Notes: generated from the sequence alone by a model not told the origin. 64,000 bases of DNA from Rhizophagus irregularis (GCF_026210795.1 NC_089430.1:5332001-5396000), one strand, 5' to 3'. Positions 36,506 through 49,556 are shown, counted from the first letter of the stretch. Translations and numbers: made by a program.

Positions 36506-36949
36506 GCATGTCTGAAATGTGTGCCAGGTTGATGGCGCAGTGTGGCGCAGCGATTTTTCCAAAAAAAATAAATTGCAATTTTTTTTATTTAAAATAAAAC
36601 CTTTAAATTCCTGCATTAGGTGTATTTTTGTCCGCTCTGCAAATTTACTTAGAGCATATACGGGTGGTTTAGAAGGCCATTTTCGAGTTATTTAACAAAA
36701 ACTGTTCTTTCGACAAATCCAATTTTGGAAATGATCGGCAAAGACGATAAAATCGGTTGTTATATACTAAAGTCAAAATCTACTTCCAAAACCTCCTTCC
36801 ATTTATAAGTGAATTTTGTAAAACAGATGAAAATACATCTAATGTGTAAATTTGAAAGCTTTAAATTAAAAAGAAAATCTTTAACTTAAATCTTTTTGAA
36901 ATTACTGCGCCACACTGCGCCGTCAACCTGGCACACATTTTAGACGTGC
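36506..36949. mobile_element. 444-bp MULE-like MITE, about 45-bp TIRs, 9-bp TSD
   Basis: The ends GCATGTCTGAAATGTGTGCC.. and ..GGCACACATTTTAGACGTGC are inverted repeats extending through CAGGTTGAYGGCGCAGTGTG for about 45 bp with few mismatches. AATATGTTA is duplicated exactly at 36497-36505 and 36950-36958. A 9-bp TSD with long TIRs fits Mutator-like elements. It has no coding capacity. Confidence 0.8.
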
Positions 36950-36958
36950 AATATGTTA

Positions 36959-38759
36959 GAGAAATTAGAGACGTGAAGAAATAAAAGAAATAATGTATTC
37001 CTATAAAAACTTTTTATCCGGATAATTCCATTATTTCTCCGTGACTTTTGTAAAAATTCCGTGGAAATGATATATCCGTGTTAGAGAGATGAAAATTTCC
37101 ATGATTTAAGGTTATAAATACCATGAAAATGATACATAATACATTCACGGAAAAAACATGGAAATATCAACAATAGAGAAAAATAATTTTATAGTTGAAT
37201 TTGAATACATTAAGACAACGAAGAAAACTAAGCAACTACGTGCAGTATATATAATGAGTATTAAAGAAACAGCAATAAATATACCACTCTATAAAAAATT
37301 TTATCCGTTATTTCTGTAAAAACTCCGTAAAAATAAACCTTTCACGGATCCATTCACGGAAAATGTAAATAATTCGATAAATTCTGCGATATAAGATTAT
37401 TAATTCCGGAAATATGAGCCTTTATTTTACGGAAAAAAGATGGAATATAAAAAATGGATTGACTTTTTTACAGGGCCAGAAAAAGAAATAATATTTGAAG
37501 TAAATAATATTAATGATACATACAACAAGAGAATAAATACACGTAGTTTTATTAATTTTATTAATAATGCGAGATAAATGTACATACTATATACTATTAA
37601 AATGATTTATATAATCAGATAGTCATTTTTTGATGCAAGGAATAAATTAAATGTATGGATTTATCATTTATAGAAAAATGGATTGAGTATAACGAGGCTA
37701 TGGTTAATTGAAAATTTAGTATAAAGATAAAGAAGTAATCTAAAATAATATTTTGATTCTGGAGATAACAAATGTAATTAAATTTCTTTAACAAATATTG
37801 AATGCTTAAATGAAATAAACATATGATATGTGGAAATTATAGAAACTAGATGAAAATTTTATGCAAATAACAAAAGCGATATTTATGTAGTAGATATTTT
37901 GAAGTAATTTTCTATAGAAACACGTTACAAGAAATCAATTGGACGAAAACTTTTAATTTTATCGCTAACGTGTTAATTGAACTTAATTTTGAGTAATATC
38001 AACATTTTTTCTATGCATTTTTTCACGTATATAAAATATCATAAATATATAAATATACAGTTATGAGAAACGTGATATTATCGGGCTGAAACTATATTCT
38101 TTGGTAACCTCTACAGACCCATCAGGAAGCCACATCAATGGCACAGTTGTTACTATTTTTATCATTGTATAACATTTATCATGCACATGAAAAAATGAAA
38201 AAAACGCGCTTTGACAGTATAAACAAAAAAAAAATATTTTAAAGTATTTTTAACGAATATTCTTTTCTATTGAATAATGTACCAATCTTTGCTTCGTTAA
38301 TATTTTATTCTACCAATCTATTTCATTTACAAATTATATCTGAGAAAAATTCTTAATTATTTTTTATCATCAAATTAAATACAAAATTTATATAGAAAAT
38401 TTAATGCTTCATTTTTAATTATTTAGATCAGATTGTAATACATTAGAAAATTATATATCTCATATGGTGATTTAATTAGATTTAGTTTAATAAATTTTAA
38501 TCTGCATTTCCTTTTCTGACTTAGGTATTTCATAAAAAGTAAAAGACCAACTTCTGTATTACAGTAAAAGAAAGTAAAGTTTTATATTTATAAATTGTAT
38601 AGACCAAATGGATAAATTTTAAAAAATGATGCGATCGAACGGCTTTATTTTTACATAATTAAAAAATTTAAATGTGATTTAATATAAAAACTTTTGTTTA
38701 TCGAAAAATTAATGCAGGAAGGTTACGAGAATCTAAAGATTTATTTAAATATACTGTCA
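36959..38759. other. Intergenic; weak repeated CCGTGNNNNTT motifs at 37010-37440
   Basis: Strings such as TTATCCGGATAATTCC, TTCCGTGGAAATGA, TTTCACGGATCC and TTCACGGAAAA recur between 37010 and 37440 in both orientations. This looks like an old inverted-repeat element, but its ends are not definable. The remainder is AT-rich without genes. Confidence 0.35.
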
Positions 38760-38767
38760 CGTTAGAG

Positions 38768-39163
38768 TAGAGATGGTCAGTCAGTCCTGCGGTCTTTGAT
38801 CGGTCCTGATCGGTCTTTAGGAAATTTTTGGAAAAGTAATAAGGCTGTGCTTCCAATTTTTTGTAGCACAACAGAACTGATTAAAGACCAAAAAGTGGTA
38901 AATTTTGATCTCGATCTAATCACCCAATTTAGAGCTAGGCAGGTTTTTATTTTGCCAAAACCAGTATTTTTTGCTTTTTTCGGTCTTTTTCCAATTTCGC
39001 CTCTGCTGGTCTTAAAAAAAGAAGTATAAAGGCCAAATTTTGACATTTATTGGTCTTTAGCCATACTTGCTGCGCCTTAAAAATTCAAGGGTGCATTCCT
39101 TATAACTTTCCCAAAGACCGGGCAGGACCGTCCAGGACCGAAAGACTGACTGACCATCCTTAC
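38768..39163. mobile_element. 396-bp hAT-like MITE with 8-bp TSD
   Basis: The left end TAGAGATGGTCAGTCAGTC pairs with the right end GACTGACTGACCATCCTTAC; GGTCTTT/AAAGACC and GGTCCTG/CAGGACC continue the complementarity inside. CGTTAGAG is exactly duplicated at 38760-38767 and 39164-39171. The two overlapping small frames on opposite strands inside are not genes. It has a different TIR from the autonomous hAT at 23-26 kb, so it is not simply its deletion derivative. Confidence 0.8.
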
Positions 39164-39171
39164 CGTTAGAG

Positions 39172-40327
39172 TCACGTGATGGCGATCTAGCCTTATAGTG
39201 ATTATGATTCGCTGAATGTATTGAAAATATTATTTGTAATTTTTTCCGAATAATTTAGTGTAATATTTTTTATTATAAATTGAAACTACGATATTGAGTA
39301 CTATTGGTGATGGAATCCAGCTTATCGGTGCTGTTGTCGAAATTCGTAAAACTATAACTTTCTTATAAACTTACAAGAACTGGCGTAACAAATAACAATA
39401 CTAATACAAAATTCATAAAGTTATTAGAGTGCAGGATATGCAAAAAAGGTTAATATTTGGAATGTATTTATATGATACAATTTAATAGTATTTTAAATGC
39501 ATAGTTAAGATGATAATATTATGGATCGTTCAAAGTTAAAAATAAACTAAGTTAAAATGATTAAAAACTAAATGAACTAATTAAAAAGCTAAATAAACTA
39601 AGTTAAATTGAATTAACAAATTTAAATGAAATGAATAATGATGTTTGTACTTTATATTGTAAAATCATATGGTGCAAGTACATGTATAGCTTTCTCTCCT
39701 CGCCTTTGACAGCAACTTTGCTAGAAAAGAATCAATATTTCTGGTTAATTGTTATTATTATAACGAGAAATATATGGTTTTGCACTATTAATATGTCACC
39801 TAATAATTAAACTAATTATTATAAATTTGGAATTTTTTTTATGTATGAAATCTAAATCTGGGATATAATATTTCATAAATATTGTATTATATATAAATCA
39901 AGAATAATTTTTAAACATATGGCTATTAAGTTTAAAAGCCTAACTAATGAGCGTAATTCTCAACTGATTTAATTATAAAAAATACCATTTACTTTAACCG
40001 AAAAATTTGCTACATTATATCACTGGATTCGCAAATATTGCAAATCAAAAAATATTAACGCTTGGTCTAGCCAGACTATTAACAATATAAAAAATAAAAT
40101 ACATAGTACAACTAGGTATCATTGTAATAATGAAAAATAAATAAATAAATAAATAAAAATAAAATACTCTATTTAAGATGTAACGAAAATAAACCCTTGA
40201 ATAATAATGGTTATATTAAAAAGAAACTAAAATTTTTTCGATTATAAATTTAATTCAAAGCTTTCTCTTTACTTTCTTTACTTCTAAATTTACGATTTTT
40301 AATCTTATCTCTTAAGTCAAAAACACC
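39172..40327. other. AT-rich 3' flank of kinase gene 4; (AAAT)n run at 40135-40165
   Basis: No gene seen on either strand. Confidence 0.5.
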
Positions 40328-43300
40328 TTAATTAGTATTTAATTGTGGGAGATCAAATCGTAAAGATTCTATTTAGTAAATTAAAAAATTTGTTATTATC
40401 CTTTAAATTTTAATTTGCATTTTTAAAACAAATAATATATTATTAATTAATACCTGAAAATTCTATGCTTGTTATATTATCATTTTGTTTGAAATAATCA
40501 TCAGAATTTTTTGGTTCAGGAAGATTATTAAGATTAAGCAATCTACTTGTATAAACAGCTTTGGAATGTGTTTCATATGATAAACTAATAGCTGGTAAAG
40601 TATTATTGATTTCTTCTGCTTCTTTAATTTGCTTTCCTATTTCTGATTGATCACTAGAACACCAATCTTGTAAAATTTTAAAAATTTCATGTGCTTCTGG
40701 TCGATATAAAGGATTTGCATCTAAACACTTTTTAATTAATTGCACAATTAATTGGGGTACTTCAATACCACTAAAACATGGTCTAAGTCCTTGACAAATT
40801 TTTATTGCTAAATCATTATCATGGCTTAAATCATAATATGGAGGTAAACCAGAAACTATTTCATACATAATAATACCAAAACTAAAAATATCAGTTGCTT
40901 TGGTATAATTTCGTCCCCTTAAAAGTTCAGGAGCCATATATGGTAAAACGCCATATATTTCGTTCTCTGCATTTTCTGATACAATATAATTTGCAGGTTT
41001 ACATAATCCTATGTCAGTTATAGTAGTATCATCATATTTAAGTTTTAGTATGTTGCCAATATGTAAATCTCGATGGATTAATCCCTTTTCATGAATATTT
41101 TTGAGTCTACTTATAATATTATATATATAAACTACCTTTTTGTTCCAATTTAATTTACTATATTCTTTATCTAAATAATTTCGTAAGCTTCCATTTTCTG
41201 CATAATCTAAAACCATCATATAATTTTTTGTTTTAGGATCCTGAGTCATTCCATAAAGTTCAATGTTGAAGTTATTGTCTATTTTCTTTTTATTATGCAA
41301 AACAAACTATATGAAAATAAAAATACACATATATTAGTTAAATTAACAATATAAAGTATCTTAATTATAAATCAGTGTGATTAAAATATACCTCATTTAC
41401 AAATTCTGATGTAATGATTTCTGAATTGTTAAAGCTTTTCAAAATTACAAACATATTTTCATTATATCTTTGCCAACTTTTACTTTCATCATTCCATTTA
41501 TGTATTCGTCCATCAATCCAATTTGCTCTATACACTTTACTAAATCCACCTTTTGCAATATATTTTATATCATAAAATTTATTATAAGGTATCCATTCCA
41601 ACACTTTTTTATATACTCCTTCATAGTTATTACAACGCATCGATGATATTTGTGTATTTTGAATAATTTTATCAATATCTTTATTGCCACTTGTCCAATT
41701 TTCAAAATTTTGTTGAAAGTGTAATGCATCATACATACAATTACATTTTTTACATTTGTTATTAAAGACTATCATATAATTCTTTGTCTCTGGATTTTGA
41801 GTTATTCCATAAATTTCATAATCTATTTTAAACTAAAAAAATATATAATATATCAGTAAAATTAAAATCTTTTAAAATTTCATTAACAGTTAAGTAATTA
41901 TTCAATTATACCTTATTTATAAATTCTGATACAATAGATATTGAATTATTGAAGCTTTTTAGAATAACAACCACATTTTGATTCTTTCTACTCCAATTTC
42001 CATTTTCGTAATTCCAACTATGTATATTTCCGTCATACCAATTTGCTTTATATATTTTAATTTCTGAAATATATTCAATATTATAAAATTTATCATAAGG
42101 TATCCATTCCAATACTGCTTCTACATTATTATGAACTAATAGCTGAGTATCTTGAATAAATTTATCAATATCACTATTACCACTAGTCCAATTATCAAAA
42201 TTTTGTTGAAAGAGTATTGCATAACATACACAATTACATTTTTTACATTTATTATTTAAGACAATCATGTAATTCATAGTTTCTGGATCTTGAGTTATTC
42301 CATAAAACTTGTAACCTATTTTAACCTAAAAAAAATAGCATATTTGTATCAGTAAATTATAATCTTTTAAATTCCATTAAATCATGAGTTATTATACCTC
42401 ATTTATAAATTCTAATGTAATATGTTTTGGACTATTTAAATCATTCAGATACACAATCATATTTTGGTTTGTTCTCTTAATATCATTACTATTAACCCAA
42501 TAATTGATAATATGTCCATCATACCAATTAGCTTTATATACCATCTTGCCAAACATGCTTTCTGAAATATGTCTAATATTATAAAATCTATCAAAAGGTA
42601 TCCATTCTAATGCTTTACTTGCATAATTATGATCTGATAGCTGGGTTTCTTGAATAGCTTTATCAATATCATGATCACCACTAGTCCAATTTTCAAAATT
42701 ATTTTGAAAATATATTGCATTACATACATGATTACATTTTTTACATTTATCATTCAAAACCATCATATAATTTTTTGTTATTGGTTCTTGAGTTATTCCA
42801 TAAATTCTATTAACCTATAAATATAATTTATTAGTATAATTAAAATCATTTAATCTTTTAAAATTTACATTAAATAATAAATTAGGCACCTCATTCATAA
42901 TTTCTAATTTAATATGTTTCGACTTATTTAAGCTTTTTAGTATCACAATAAGTTTAGGATAATTTTTTCTTCTCCAATTCTGATTTACATAATCCCAATT
43001 CCATATATATCCATCAATCCAATTTGCTTTATATGTTTTGACAGAACTGCTTTCTAAAATGTGCTTAATATTATAAAATCTATCATTAGGTATCCATTCT
43101 AATGTTCCTTCCACATTATCATGAGCTGATAGCTGAGCATCTTGAATTAATTTATCAATATCATTATCTCCACTAGTCCAATTATCAAAATTTTGTTGAA
43201 AGTGCATTGCATTACATATGCTATTGCATTTTTTACATTTAGTATTCAAGACCATCATGTAATTCTTTGTTTCTGGATCCTGGGTTATTCCATAGACAAC

Positions 43301-44319
43301 ATAATCTATTTTAATCTAAAATATAAATATATTAGTAAAATCAAAAATTTCAAATTTTTATTATTACTGCATAATATACCTCATTCATAAATTCTAATGT
43401 AATATTTTTTGACTTATTTAAGTCTTTTAGTTCTACAATCATATTTTGATATTTTCTTTTCCAATTATGATTTTCACAATCCCAATACCATAAATATCCA
43501 TCATACCAATTTGCTTTATGTATTTCACCAAACCTACTTTCTAAAATATGCTTGACATTATAAAGTCTATTATAAGGTATCCATTCTAATATATCTAATA
43601 CTCCATATTTAGTATGATCTGATAACTGAATATCTTGAATAAAATTATCAATATAATTATCACCACTAGTCCAATTTTCAAAATTTCGTTGAAGATGTAT
43701 TGCGTTACATATAAAATTACACTTTTTACATTTATTATTTAAAACCATATAATATAAATTTTTTGTTTCAGGATCCTGAGTTATTCCATAAAATTCACTA
43801 TCTATTTTAACCTATAAATAATAATATATTAGTAAAAATAAAGATCTCAAAAAAAAAAAAAAAAAAAATTTAATAATAATAAATTATTAATTATACCTCA
43901 TTCATAAAATTTAATGTAAGATTTTTTGAATTATTTAAAGTTTCCAGATTTACAAACATATTTTGATAATTCCTTTTCCAACTTTCATTATGATGATCCC
44001 AGTATAGTATACGTCCATCAATCCAATTTGCTCTATAAATCTTACCAAACTTACCTTTCGCAATATATTTTATGTCATAAAATCTATTATAGGGTATAAA
44101 TTCTAACGCTTCTTCTGTATTATCATGAGCTGATAGTTGTGTATCTTGAATAAATTTATCAATATCATTGTCGCCACTAGTCCAATTTACAAAATTTCGT
44201 TGAAAGTGTATTGAATTACATGTATTATTACATTTTTCACACATCACATATAATTCATTAATATGTGATGATGATTCCTTAGTAGTTAGCTTATTAATAT
44301 CTTTGATAAAAGAATTCAT
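40328..44319 (-). CDS. Kinase gene 4: six N-lobe modules plus C-lobe, fully open (1148 aa)
   Basis: Exons (minus): 44319-43897, 43811-43380, 43315-42890, 42814-42398, 42325-41912, 41832-41392, 41306-40454, 40368-40328; total 3447 nt with every join in frame and no internal stop seen. Exon 1 starts MNSFIKDINKLTTKESSSH. Modules carry C-x2-C-x3-C, WTSG(N/D), ID..IQ and an N-lobe. Loop sequences are degenerate upstream (AKGKFGKIYRANW with VNLETL; ILESRFGEIHK; ILESSSVKTYK; ISESMFGKMVYK; ISEIKIYK) and near-canonical in the last (AKGGFSKVYRANW, VILKSF). The C-lobe exon has HRDLHIGN, TDIGLCKP, APELLRGRNY and DIFSFGIIMYEI. Tail: ESLRFDLPQLNTN. The last loop has Ser for the second-to-last Gly. It is the best evidence in the window that the multi-module form is a maintained protein. 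Predicted: cytosolic TKL-like kinase with repeated N-lobe beads. Confidence 0.82.
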
Positions 44320-46493
44320 TGAAACTTTATTTAAAATTAAAAAAATATATTCGGGTTAATATAATAACAGAAAAAAAATTAGAATAAAGACAATACTTAT
44401 TATTATTAGCTTAAATAAGTGTCATAAACAAACTCTGCTTAATTGCGTAAGAATGAACCAAAATAAATTGTAAATCCTTCTTTTTTTGGATAATTCCAGA
44501 CGGCAATACGTAATTCTGGCTGAACTAATAAACTAACAGTAAATGAGCGCCGATCCCTTGTTACTTATTTATTTGCGAGAACCTTGTTCAACAGATCACC
44601 TACACATGCAGATTTGTAACATGGAATTTAAAAATGCTTTGAAATTTTTTAGAAATAAAAAAATAAAGGTTGTAATTTATTCGGTTCGAATTTGGAAAAA
44701 ATAAGTTATACTACTCAAATGAATACGAATAACATTGGAATATTGATTCTTCTTGCATCACGATAATCCGATCAGTGTTAATTAGCGATAATGCGACTGC
44801 AGTTTTTTTATGGTATAAAGAATTTTTTTTAGTTTATCGTTTTTACATATATATCTGAAATTTTATTAATTCATTTGTTTTAACCAGGCTTTCCTTGGCC
44901 TACTTTTCAAATAAACTTATAAATAAAACATGAATTTATTAAAAAAAAATTTATTTTCTGAAGTTTAAATATTTATTTATTTGATTCCTATTTGAAAGTA
45001 TAAAAATTTATTTAAATATTATTTATGAAATTGATATACGAGATTTGATTAAATTGATATGTTACTCAGTTAAAAAAAATTATAGTATTTTAGGAGAAAG
45101 TATCATTCATATGCTTTTTTAGGAACATACAAACTAAATAAATGTCCCTTCCATAGACTTTATTTTATAATTGTATCCTGAATCCACATTAATATAAAAT
45201 CACTAAAAAATTACTCCGAAGAGACACTAGAATAAAAATATTTACAAGGCAGTTGAGCTAAATTATTCGAAATTTAAATAAAAGTTAATATTCATAATAA
45301 GTTCATCTATGAACAACCAAGCCAAGAAAATTAATTTTTATATTTGGATATCTTTCTCATCCAATAATTTTGAGACAAATTGTGTCTAATCTAAATATTG
45401 TAATTGTATAATAAATAAATCTCATTATGTATCCATCTTCGTGGCGCAACTTTATTGGTCGATTTGTACAAATCAGGAAACATTTGATATATCAAAAGTT
45501 ATTCACCAGTTGGTATAAACTGGCACATTCAAGTCGTATCTAATCAATGCAATACAAGTGACCAAAATTTTTATTTAAGACAATTTCCTTGATATTATCT
45601 TCGAGTTAAAATAAATCAAACAAGAATGTTACTATAAATATTGTCAAGTTTTAGATATTAACTTTATAGAGCCGGATTTAAAATCATTTAGTAGTAATTA
45701 AAAATTATTGTTTACATTTTAATTGTTAAAAAATATAATAAAGTATTAGAAAAAAAGAATAAAAGAAGAATGTCCTTCGAACTTTTATGATATAATATTA
45801 GTACAAAGACACTGATGGAAATTATCCTCTTCAAATTTACGTTAATGGTTCTTGCGTGTTGTGGCCCAGGAAGCGATTTAATCACCTTTTTTTACCATAG
45901 TTTATAAAGTATTTCCAACATAGGATCTTTAAGTAGTTTTAGATCACTCATTTTTTTTATTAAATATGAACCGCAGTAGAATCAGTGAAATAGGCTTAGA
46001 CTTTTTACATAACTCTCACTATAAGTAAACAATTATTTAAGAAATAAAAAAAGTATTTTTTTTTTATTTCTTTGAATTAAATAGTAATACTCTAAAAATA
46101 ACAAAAATAGTAATAATAATGATAAAAATTAAAATTCCGCGAAAAATGATGTAGCATGTACACCAGAATTAACGTAATGTTAATTTCTCCCGATTAAGAT
46201 TAGCAACATTCAACACTAAATATAAATTATTGTTTTTGTTTTTTTTAGGGACGCTCTAGGGATACCGGTTTCTTGTATAAATTTAAAGATAAATTATAAA
46301 GGAGATAAGTGTATGTTTGATTTTTTTATTTGACACTAAAGAAATGTTTCTGACATTTTCATTTCTTGTTGCTAGGTTCAAATCTGTAGATCAAAGTGAT
46401 GAAGTGATGAACTAATTTTTCGAGTATGGTAAACTAATAAATATATTGATATTTTTTTAGAAGCTGGTAAATTCTCAGATTTTAAACAATTAA
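44320..46493. other. 5' flank of kinase gene 4 and AT-rich intergenic DNA
   Basis: No gene, tRNA or paired terminal repeat was seen in about 2.2 kb. Confidence 0.5.
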
Positions 46494-46510
46494 TGTTATC
46501 ATTTCACATT

Positions 46511-46653
46511 TTTTATTTTTATTTTTATTTTTATTTTTATTTTTATTTAACAGTAATAGTTAGCGAATACAAATTTTATAAACATATCAAAAATGAAAAA
46601 GTAAAATAAAAAAATGAACTAAACTATCAGAAGAATCTACTTCGATGGTGGGA
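46511..46653 (-). mobile_element. Short 5'-truncated retroelement copy with (AAAAAT)n tail
   Basis: On the minus strand it runs from CCCACCATCGAAGTAGATTC to a tail of AAAAAT repeats. It is flanked by the 17-bp direct repeats TGTTATCATTTCACATT at 46494-46510 and 46654-46670. Its body matches the 3' part of the longer copy next to it. Target-primed insertion is indicated by the tail plus the TSD. Confidence 0.7.
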
Positions 46654-46670
46654 TGTTATCATTTCACATT

Positions 46671-47719
46671 TTTATTTTTATTTTTATTAATGGGTTCCAG
46701 TTAGAAACCTAACATGGACGCGATTATAAGTAGAAAATTACATATAAGTCAAAATTGACAAAAATACTAACTAAACTACACGCGAAAATAATCTACTCAA
46801 ACCGGTGGGCAATTAACAGGAAGAAGGTATATTGTGAGATACTAAAATTAGACCCCACGACACAAAAACCCAGATAACGCCACTGCCTCCCATACTCTCG
46901 CCTAGGTAAACCTAAGTTTTGGTAAGTTGAAGCCCGTACCCCGCAGATTATCAAACTGAACCGCCAGCCCCTGGTTGGAAAAATCCCCCCACACTGGTCG
47001 ATAAAAATAAATTCTCCAAGTGACTATATTACCAGAGTTAACAAACTACCTAAGAGTAAACTAAAGGGGAACTTTTTAGTATCATGTAATCCCCGAAAGG
47101 ACATCCACCTCATTTTGAACGATCCCTCCAATCTAAACTAAACCGCAGTAAAAACTCATGATAGTCCAAACATGTGCCACCTTGACCTCACCTGACCAAA
47201 AACTGATCACCAAGATCTGCACCCCCCTTAAATTACACCCAACTCTCTCAAAAGAAAAGATCTACAAACCACCTGATGTCGATCAATTTTGGGATACCCC
47301 CCTACCCCCAGAAAAACTCCAAAAAGCAGAAGGCAAAAAAGAAAGACGAGAAAAATTTACCAAAAAAATAAGAAAAATTCATAACCCTAGGAAAACCAAC
47401 CCAAAGGAGTAAAAACCTAGGTAAAGAGGGAAATTTCACCAAACTATCACCAGGAACAACCCCTTATTATTAAGAAAGCGAACTTTCACCACTGAGCGAA
47501 ATGGAAATTTCTTCCTTCCAGCTTGGAATCTTCAACCTTATAACCAAAGTCGTTCAAAACATATGAACAAGTGCCGCTGGACCCAATAGAGACAAGTAGC
47601 GGAAACCAAGTTGGTGTTTTAACCAGGTATTTAGGGCAACTTCTTTAAATACGAGTATTTTAAAATGAGTGAAATATTATTTCCATTAAGAAAAGTGAGA
47701 GAAAGGAGAGAGAGTTATC
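46671..47719 (-). mobile_element. About 1.05-kb retroelement copy with (AAAAAT)n tail; unusually GC-rich
   Basis: On the minus strand it begins at 47719 and ends in AAAAAT repeats at 46671. Both sides carry the same 17-bp TGTTATCATTTCACATT (46654-46670, 47720-47736). It is visibly richer in G and C than everything around it, suggesting a recent arrival or a different history. A plus-strand frame at 47158-47412 is antisense to the element and Lys/Pro-rich; I do not support it as a gene. No RT was seen, so this is a SINE-like or LINE 3' fragment. Confidence 0.65.
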
Positions 47720-47736
47720 TGTTATCATTTCACATT

Positions 47737-48130
47737 AACACCCAAGTAGGATTTTTAGACGATTTTTTACTCTAAAAGGCAAAAATTTTGGTTGATCATT
47801 TCATTTTGGTCAGATTTTCACCTAAATTTTCTATTCCGATTTTGAAATCATCCACATGCATAGTTGCCATGGATACAAAAAAAATTGCCTTTTTCGTAAA
47901 AAACTCTCAATTTAATCTTAAGTATTAGTACAAGTACTGTACATGTACAAGTACAAGAGCAAGAACATGAACATGTACATGTACATGTACAGAGAAAGTG
48001 AACATTCACTATGGAAACTTTTTGCGCAGAGTTTAACTGTGCTGCTCAAAAAGAATGTTAACTTGACAGATCATGAATAAATCAACATTTTTTAATAATA
48101 TGTTGATCATTTTGTTAAAATATAAAAAAA
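47737..48130. other. Intergenic with GTACAT/GTACAAGT microsatellite (about 47936-47992)
   Basis: A purine/pyrimidine-alternating ACATGTAC-type run, itself palindromic, precedes the 62-bp satellite. No gene. Confidence 0.6.
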
Positions 48131-49556
48131 ATTAATTTTTTTAAATTAAAAACGTCAAACTTGACGTTTTTGTAATTAAAAAATCAAAAAAAAAAATATT
48201 TTTTTTAATTAAAAACGTCAAACTTGACGTTGTTGTAATTAAAAAATCAAAAAAAAATATTTTTTTTAATTAAAAACGTCAAACTTTGACGTTTTTGTAA
48301 TTAAAAAATCAAAAAAAATTAATTTTTTTAATTAAAAACGTCAAACTTGACGTTTTTGTAATTAAAAAATCAAAAAAAATTAATTTTTTTAATTAAAAAC
48401 GTCAAACTTGACGTTTTTGTAATTAAAAAATCAAAAAAAAAATTATTTTTTTTAATTAAAAACGTCAAACTTTGACGTTTTTGTAATTAAAAATCAAAAA
48501 AAAATTATTTTTTTTAATTAAAAACGTCAAACTTTGACGTTTTTGTAATTAAAAAATCAAAAAAAAATTATTTTTTTTAATTAAAAACGTCAAACTTTGA
48601 CGTTTTTGTAATTAAAAAATCAAAAAAAAATTATTTTTTTTAATTAAAAACGTCAAACTTTGACGTTTTTGTAATTAAAAAATCAAAAAAAATTATTTTT
48701 TTTAATTAAAACGTCAAACTTGACGTTTTTGTAATTAAAAAATCAAAAAAAAATTATTTTTTTTAATTAAAAACGTCAAACTTGACGTTTTTGTAATTAA
48801 AAAATCAAAAAAAATTATTTTTTTTAATTAAAAACGTCAAACTTGACGTTTTTGTAATTAAAAAATCAAAAAAAAAATATATTTTTTAATTAAAAACGTC
48901 AAGCTTGACGTTTTTGTAATTAAAAAATCAAAAAAAAAATATTTTTTTTAATTAAAAACGTCAAACTTGACGTTTTTGTAATTAAAAAATCAAAAAAAAA
49001 ATAATTTTTTTAATTAAAAACGTCAAACTTGACGTTTTTGTAATTAAAAAAATCAAAAAAATTAATTTTTCTAATTAAAAACGTCAAAGACGTTTTTGTA
49101 GTTAAAAAATCAAAAAAAAATAATTTTTTTAATTAAAAACGTCAAACTTGACGTTTTTGTAATTAAAAAAATCAAAAAAATTAATTTTTCTAATTAAAAA
49201 CATCAAAGACGTTTTTGTAGTTAAAAAATCAAAAAAAAATAATTTTTTTAATTAAAAACGTCACTTGACATTTTTGTAGTTATAAAATCAAAAAAAATAA
49301 TTTTTCTAATTAAAAATGTCAAACTTGACGTTTTTGTAATTAAAAAATCAAAAAAAAATTATTTTTTTTAATTAAAAACGTCAAACTTGACGTTGTTGTA
49401 ATTAAAAAATCAAAAAAAAATTATTTTTTCTAATTAAAAACGTCAAACTTGACGTTTTTGTAATTAAAAAATCAAAAAAATTAATTTTTCTAATTAAAAA
49501 CGTCAAACTTGATGTTGTTGTAATTAAAAAATCAAAAAAATTAATTTTTCTAATTA
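48131..49556. repeat. Palindromic satellite, about 23 units of about 62 bp
   Basis: Each unit holds AAAACGTCAAACTTGACGTTTT (or CTTTGACG variants), a self-complementary core, then TGTAATTAAAAAATC, an A run and a T run that also pair (AATTAAAAAA/TTTTTTAATT). Every unit can form a long hairpin on either strand. Later units (49070-49320) show internal deletions. No coding content. Confidence 0.95.

Noticed and set aside
40328-44319. Mutually exclusive exon choice (Dscam-like) as the main explanation of the arrays
   Set aside because: Upstream modules have lost the glycine loop and often the beta3 Lys, so they are not interchangeable catalytic N-lobes; kept only as a possibility for exon skipping.
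47158-47412. 84-codon plus-strand frame, Lys/Pro-rich, in the GC-rich block
   Set aside because: It is antisense to a retroelement copy defined by its A-rich tail and 17-bp duplications; no motif and no splice or start context.
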